Positions 6,172 through 6,857 of a stretch of 6,857 nucleotides of DNA are shown here, one piece after another. The notes beneath the pieces are model-generated. The model saw nothing but the letters and a program-made list of their open reading frames with translations, did not search any database and was not told the origin of the DNA. How positions within the stretch are numbered: the first letter of the stretch is position 1; each line of letters begins with the position of its first letter. The DNA comes from an uncultured Dialister sp. (GTDB lineage: Bacteria; Bacillota; Negativicutes; Veillonellales; Dialisteraceae), in the NCBI RefSeq assembly GCF_900541605.1, contig NZ_UQKJ01000104.1, positions 1 through 6,857 on the forward strand. Direction: 5' to 3'. Made by a program: the position numbers and the translations under genes.

Positions 6172-6565
6172 AGAAATAAGGCACCTCCTTGCCAAAGCTC
6201 TGGAGGCAAGGAAAAACAGCTACTCCCCCTACTCTTTATACCCCGTAGGGGCAGCGGTGATGGCAGGAGATGGCTCCATCTACACCGGATGCAACATGGA
6301 AAATGTATCCTACCCCGCCTCCCTCTGCGCGGAGCGGAATGCCCTGGGCAGCGCCATTGCCGATGGGAAGAGGGACTTTCTGGCCATCGCCATCATCGGG
6401 AGCCCCGACGATTACACCATGCCCTGCGGTATCTGCCGGCAGGTGCTGGCGGAATTCCGGGTGCCCCTCATTATCTGCGGGAAGTCGGAGAACGACTACC
6501 GCCTCTATACACTGGAAGAAATCTTTCCGGCGGCATTTACCGCAGATGAATTGAAGAAGGAATGA
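6161..6565 (+). CDS. cdd: Cytidine deaminase
   Basis: This enzyme converts cytidine and deoxycytidine to uridine and deoxyuridine in pyrimidine salvage (cytosolic, usually a tetramer for this short form). The 134-residue length is standard. It shows YSPYSLYPVGAA (21-32), the substrate loop TGCNMENVSYP (42-52), SLCAERNAL (54-62) with zinc ligand C56 and proton-shuttling E58, and MPCGICRQVL (87-96) with zinc ligands C89 and C92. The start overlaps the end of ybeY by 11 bases. The ribosome binding site is weak (GGCGGAAA just upstream), so translation is probably coupled to ybeY. In many Firmicutes dgkA lies between ybeY and cdd and era follows; both are missing here. Confidence 0.96.
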   Translation: METEEIRHLLAKALEARKNSYSPYSLYPVGAAVMAGDGSIYTGCNMENVSYPASLCAERNALGSAIADGKRDFLAIAIIGSPDDYTMPCGICRQVLAEFRVPLIICGKSENDYRLYTLEEIFPAAFTADELKKE

Positions 6566-6606
6566 CGCCCAACAGGAAAGAAACTAATCCATATACAGCG
6601 TGTGTA

Positions 6607-6645
6607 AGGTGGCTGAAGTGAGTGAGGTGGCTAAAGAGGCTGAGG
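6607..6645 (+). repeat. Short degenerate tandem repeat downstream of cdd
   Basis: AGGTGGCTGAAG (6607-6618) recurs as AGGTGGCTAAAG (6625-6636), an 18-base period, with a degenerate third unit AGAGGCTGAGG (6635-6645). One plus-strand frame (GTG 6600 to TGA 6696-6698, 32 residues, VAEVSEVAKEAEGKARR-like) is open across it, but it has no ribosome binding site and no family that I recognise, so I do not call a gene. Confidence 0.45.
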
Positions 6646-6652
6646 GGAAGGC

Positions 6653-6713
6653 GCGGCGCACAAAGTTTGGAAGCGCCGCAGTAAGGATTCACAACTGAAT
6701 CTTGCTGCTTATT
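6653..6713 (+). terminator. Two adjoining hairpins after cdd, weak terminator candidate
   Basis: GCGGCGC (6653-6659) pairs perfectly with GCGCCGC (6673-6679). Next, 6678-6691 pairs with 6696-6708 (13 pairs, one G-T, one bulged G, loop CAAC), followed by TTATT. The two stems compete for two bases. The T-run is poor, so termination is plausible but not strong. No better terminator is visible after cdd. Confidence 0.35.
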
Positions 6714-6763
6714 GAAAATATCGGTAATCACGTGCCCCCTTAGAGATGAATGTGCTTCGGCCG

Positions 6764-6800
6764 GACAGTCAAGTCCAGATTTGTGTGTAAATTAATTTTT
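6764..6800. mobile_element. Possible terminal inverted repeat of an insertion sequence (IS256-like in style)
   Basis: AGTCAAGTCCAGATTTGTGTGTAAATT, given here as AGTCAAGTCCAGATTTG then TGTGTAAATT, resembles from memory the outer ends of IS256-family elements (GTCCAGA...TTTGTGTAAA style). It is followed inward by a possible transposase tail on the minus strand. Only one end is in the window, so neither the inverted partner nor a target-site duplication can be checked. Confidence 0.3.
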
Positions 6801-6819
6801 CCCTCAGAATACAAGTAAC

Positions 6820-6857
6820 TCACAACATGGAATATAGTGACAGTTCAGCGATCAGCA
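6820..6857 (-). CDS. Possible C-terminal tail of a transposase (partial)
   Basis: On the minus strand the frame entering from the right edge reads LIAELSLYSML and stops at TGA (6820-6822). The helical ending placed just inside a terminal-repeat-like sequence would suit an IS256-type transposase, whose C terminus ends close to the element end. Only 11 residues are seen, so the call rests mainly on position. Confidence 0.22.
   Translation of the reverse strand, partial: LIAELSLYSML

Noticed and set aside
6607..6645. CRISPR-like or direct repeat array
   Set aside because: There are only two good 12-base units with 6 bases between them; no spacers of proper size and no cas genes.
6827..6857. 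Plus-strand gene start at ATG 6827 running off the window
   Set aside because: There is no ribosome binding site, and only ten codons are visible without any recognisable feature.

Overview
The window reads as ordinary chromosomal DNA of a low-redundancy Firmicutes-type bacterium of medium GC content. Most likely it belongs to the Negativicutes (Veillonellaceae/Acidaminococcaceae-like gut or oral anaerobes). This is inferred from three things: the phoH-ybeY-cdd cluster, strong AGGAGG-type ribosome binding sites, and a 630-residue two-domain NAD synthetase. The assignment comes from memory of families and was not searched.

Layout, left to right. Positions 1-81 may be the tail of an unidentified gene. 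A clear sigma-70 promoter (59-87) then drives a 93-residue glutaredoxin-like CPYC protein (130-411), which is closed by a long terminator hairpin (427-464). A palindromic intergenic element (470-590) precedes an orphan SAM-dependent methyltransferase (651-1373). A shared hairpin (1388-1430) separates this gene from the convergent nadE (1458-3350, minus strand). nadE has its own very good promoter (3381-3409). The 340-base divergent intergenic region holds an imperfect palindromic element (3471-3520), a GC-rich structured stretch, a promoter and a perfect 12-base palindrome. After it comes a plus-strand cluster: a YhcC/TIGR01212-type radical SAM protein (3691-4641), phoH (4697-5693), ybeY (5677-6171) and cdd (6161-6565). 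phoH/ybeY overlap by 17 bases and ybeY/cdd by 11 bases. The rest (6566-6857) has no convincing complete gene. It carries a short repeat, two hairpins and, at the far right, what may be the end of an insertion sequence with a transposase tail on the minus strand.

Functionally the window is housekeeping: redox (glutaredoxin-like), NAD synthesis, 16S rRNA 3'-end maturation and ribosome quality control (YbeY with PhoH), and pyrimidine salvage (Cdd). No defence, CRISPR, phage or biosynthetic system was found.

The most notable observation is that phoH looks damaged. Its N-terminal domain (from about 4697) is in a different frame from its ATPase domain. One extra C in a CCCC run (4944-4947) accounts for the shift exactly. 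In addition, no ATG, GTG or TTG start codon exists where the gene should begin; an ACG sits at the expected spacing from a ribosome binding site. Either the gene is truly broken, or it is expressed as a shortened ATPase from the GTG at 4971, or the sequence carries errors here.
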